A stretch of 64,000 bases of DNA from GCA-2698665 sp047611265. GTDB lineage: Bacteria > Pseudomonadota > Gammaproteobacteria > GCA-002705445 > GCA-002716945. This document shows, one piece after another, positions 62,459-64,000 of this stretch (position 1 is the stretch's first letter; each line of letters begins with the position of its first letter). Where the stretch lies: the NCBI GenBank assembly GCA_047611265.1, contig JBLFWM010000001.1, positions 280,230 to 344,229 on the forward strand. Reading direction: 5' to 3'. Under the pieces are notes generated by a model. It was not told the DNA's origin, ran no database searches, and worked only from the letters and a program-made list of their open reading frames with translations. A program made the position numbers and the translations under genes.

Positions 62459-63013
62459 CTACTTTCTCCATTTTATAGAACATCCAATGCTTGATTCTTG
62501 CTTAAGTGGGCCTTTCCCTGTTCTCGCAATTTGAAACATTGCTTTAAATAAATCACTTTGATTAGGATTTGATATATTCTTTGAGCCTCTGTCATCAAAT
62601 CTTCCACGATATTGGAGTTCAAGATCAGAATTGTAACCAAAAAAATCTGGTGTACATACAGAATTATATTCTTTTGCCACTTCTTGGTTAGTATCAATTA
62701 AATAAGGAAATCCAAAACCATTTTTTTTAGAAACAATTTTCATATTCTCATATGAATCGTCTGGGAAAGAAATAAAATCATTTGGATTAATTGCTACACA
62801 CCCAATACCTTTCATCGCCAAAACATCTGTTTCCACGACAAGTTTATCTAAAATAACTTTAACATATGGGCAATGATTGCATATAAACATGAGTAATAAA
62901 CCTTTAGGGCCCGCACAATCTTGTAATGTCCATGTTTTTCCATCTACGCCTTTTAAGCTGAAATCATGGGCTTTTTCATCAAAATTACAGTCTGGAGTTG
63001 ATAATTCTGTCAT
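62459..63013 (-). CDS. Thioredoxin-fold AhpC/TSA-type protein
   Basis: About 184 residues with the thioredoxin/peroxiredoxin fold. The redox-like site is CNHCPYVK, the pattern of the widespread thioredoxin family protein group rather than classic AhpC. FSLKGVDGKTWTLQD and YNSVCTPDFFGYNSD (second-half cysteine, cis-Pro position) follow the same group. The ATG at 63013 matches family N-termini, but an in-frame TTG at 63037 has AAGGG four bases upstream and would add eight residues. It is last after tkt by 15 bases in the same direction, yet probably a separate unit near rpoD. Confidence 0.85.
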   Translation of the reverse strand: MTELSTPDCNFDEKAHDFSLKGVDGKTWTLQDCAGPKGLLLMFICNHCPYVKVILDKLVVETDVLAMKGIGCVAINPNDFISFPDDSYENMKIVSKKNGFGFPYLIDTNQEVAKEYNSVCTPDFFGYNSDLELQYRGRFDDRGSKNISNPNQSDLFKAMFQIARTGKGPLKQESSIGCSIKWRK

Positions 63014-63072
63014 GATAAGTAATTGAATAACCCCCAAAGTACCCTTATTATATAAATAGTCAGTCCATTTAT

Positions 63073-63103
63073 TTGTTTAATAGAATAATATTGATGATAT
63101 AAT
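63073..63103 (+). promoter_or_regulatory. Putative extended -10 promoter of rpoD
   Basis: TATAAT at 63098-63103 is preceded by TGA, giving the extended -10 form TGnTATAAT. A -35-like TTGTTT lies at 63073-63078 with a long 19-base spacer, which extended -10 promoters tolerate. It sits about 30 bases before the rpoD start. Confidence 0.5.
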
Positions 63104-63131
63104 ACATCATTTTTAGGCAACTTAGTATCTT

Positions 63132-64000
63132 ATGGCCAATTCAAATTTATCGAAAAGTAAACAAAAAGAGATTAAGGAATTAATCGAAATCGGAAGAAAA
63201 CAGGGTTATTTAACTGTATCTGCCTTGAATGATTTATTGCCAAATAATCTGTTTGACAGTGGGCAGATTGAGCAAATCACTAAATTAATAACAGATCTTA
63301 AGATAAAGGTAGTTGAATCTGCTAAGGATGCAGAAGAAGAAACTACTCTTAATGATGATGAAGTTACAGATGATGAAGATAGTGAGATAAGCGAAGAAGA
63401 AGCTGTTGAAGTACTATCTAGTCTTGATGAAGAATTCGGTAGAACATCAGACCCTGTTAGAATGTATATGCGCGAAATGGGTACTGTAGAATTACTCAAT
63501 AGAGCCGGTGAAATTGTGATTGCTAAAAAAATTGAGGCAGGTCAAAAATTAATAAACCAAGCAATCCAGAGATTTCCTGAGTCAGCATCGTTTTTTACAC
63601 AGGTATTTGCTAACATAGAAGATGAAGAAGCAATAGAATCTCTAATATCAGATTTTATTTTAGATATAAAAGCAGATTCATCTGAAGAGTTTAAAACAGA
63701 ACAACTCCCTCCTAATAGCCCAAATATTCTTAAATTAGCAGAAGAAAAAGATGGGAAAGAAGTGGAAGCTGTCCAGGCTAATGATAGTGGCCAACCAGTA
63801 GAAGATGGCGAAGAAGAAGAAGAAGAAGAAATTGATAATTCACCGGATAAAGAATTAGTTATTGCTGCTGTTAATGAAATTAGTGGCTTATATTTTGAAT
63901 ATAGCACCTATAAAAATAATAAAGATGAACGTTATAAAGATGTATTTAATTTAATAAGAGATAAAACCTCGTGTTTTAAATTCACAACTCTATTTAAGGA
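63132..64000 (+). CDS. rpoD: RNA polymerase sigma-70 factor RpoD, 5' part (cut by window end)
   Basis: The main vegetative sigma factor; about 290 N-terminal residues are visible. Region 1.1 opens with KSKQKEIKELIEIGRKQGYLTVSALNDLLP, and region 1.2 appears as FGRTSDPVRMYMREMGTVELLNRAGEIVIAKKIEAG. The non-conserved region has a run of seven Glu codons. The frame stays open to base 64000, so the rest lies outside. In E. coli rpoD follows dnaG; here dnaG is not adjacent. Confidence 0.95.
   Translation, partial: MANSNLSKSKQKEIKELIEIGRKQGYLTVSALNDLLPNNLFDSGQIEQITKLITDLKIKVVESAKDAEEETTLNDDEVTDDEDSEISEEEAVEVLSSLDEEFGRTSDPVRMYMREMGTVELLNRAGEIVIAKKIEAGQKLINQAIQRFPESASFFTQVFANIEDEEAIESLISDFILDIKADSSEEFKTEQLPPNSPNILKLAEEKDGKEVEAVQANDSGQPVEDGEEEEEEEIDNSPDKELVIAAVNEISGLYFEYSTYKNNKDERYKDVFNLIRDKTSCFKFTTLFK
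63810..63830 (+). repeat. (GAA)7 trinucleotide run in rpoD
   Basis: Seven identical GAA codons encode a seven-Glu stretch in the non-conserved acidic region between sigma regions 1.2 and 2. The run is perfect, so it could change length by slippage without a frameshift. Confidence 0.9.

Noticed and set aside
63206..63907. Two serine-rich minus-strand frames
   Set aside because: They are antisense to the acidic codons of rpoD (GAA/GAT read backwards as TTC/ATC), a common shadow of this type of sequence.

Overview
The window is a compact, AT-rich (about 30% GC by eye) piece of a gammaproteobacterial chromosome. The markers are UbiK, UbiJ, the ygfB-pepP-ubiH-ubiI block, a TIGR02449-type protein with ZapA, ApaG next to FolA, and the coq7-speD-trpCDG neighbourhood also known from Pseudomonas. 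Low GC, very short gaps (none above about 250 bases), many stop/start overlaps and convergent genes that touch or overlap suggest a streamlined, probably free-living marine lineage. SAR86- or SUP05-like bacteria are guesses; nothing in the window fixes the genus. It is almost entirely core metabolism. I see no prophage, insertion sequence, CRISPR array, secretion system or biosynthetic cluster.

Layout. 1-3.1 kb: the 3' part of argS with a HAD phosphatase, then a divergent pair of polyamine genes (an unusual SpeD-like protein and SpeE). 3.1-5.8 kb: an ammonium-uptake operon (TorF-type porin, PII protein, Amt) behind a sequence that looks like a sigma-54 promoter with an NtrC-type site. 5.8-11.5 kb: ubiK, cytochromes c5 and c4, tRNA-Arg(CCG), folD, dsbA, polA. 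11.5-15.4 kb: a homoserine-kinase-like gene and a split TRAP transporter. 15.4-23.9 kb: uvrD, ubiB-ubiJ-ubiE, spoT-rpoZ and gmk; rpoZ carries a perfect 63-bp tandem duplication. 24-32 kb: two uncharacterised small proteins, apaG, folA-thyA-lgt, a YyaL-family protein, plsC, ferredoxin, MATE transporter and rubredoxin. 32-37.5 kb: thiE-hemL, then a serine-glyoxylate aminotransferase / hydroxypyruvate reductase / glycerate kinase operon. 37.6-44.2 kb: TauE-type permease, the ubiI-ubiH-pepP-ygfB operon, zapA region, an EVE-domain protein and a lysine-rich histone-H1-like protein. 44.3-53.7 kb: ilvA, rpiA, rplM-rpsI, coq7 and a minus-strand run rpe-trpE-trpG-trpD-trpC-VOC-speD. 53.8-62.5 kb: pseudoazurin, purC, bioD and the carbon-metabolism operon tkt-gap-pgk-pyk-fba. 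62.5-64 kb: a thioredoxin-fold protein and the start of rpoD, cut by the window end.

How it fits together. Ubiquinone synthesis and use are well represented: ubiE, B, J, K, H, an ubiI-like gene and coq7, with three c-type cytochromes or cupredoxin carriers. Sugar-phosphate metabolism (tkt, gap, pgk, pyk, class I aldolase, rpe, rpiA) is joined by a glyoxylate-to-2-phosphoglycerate route. The candidates for something less ordinary are the two different SpeD homologues, the regulated nitrogen operon, and the recent or repetitive coding sequence in rpoZ, the histone-like gene and rpoD. I did not find a convincing wholly new system.
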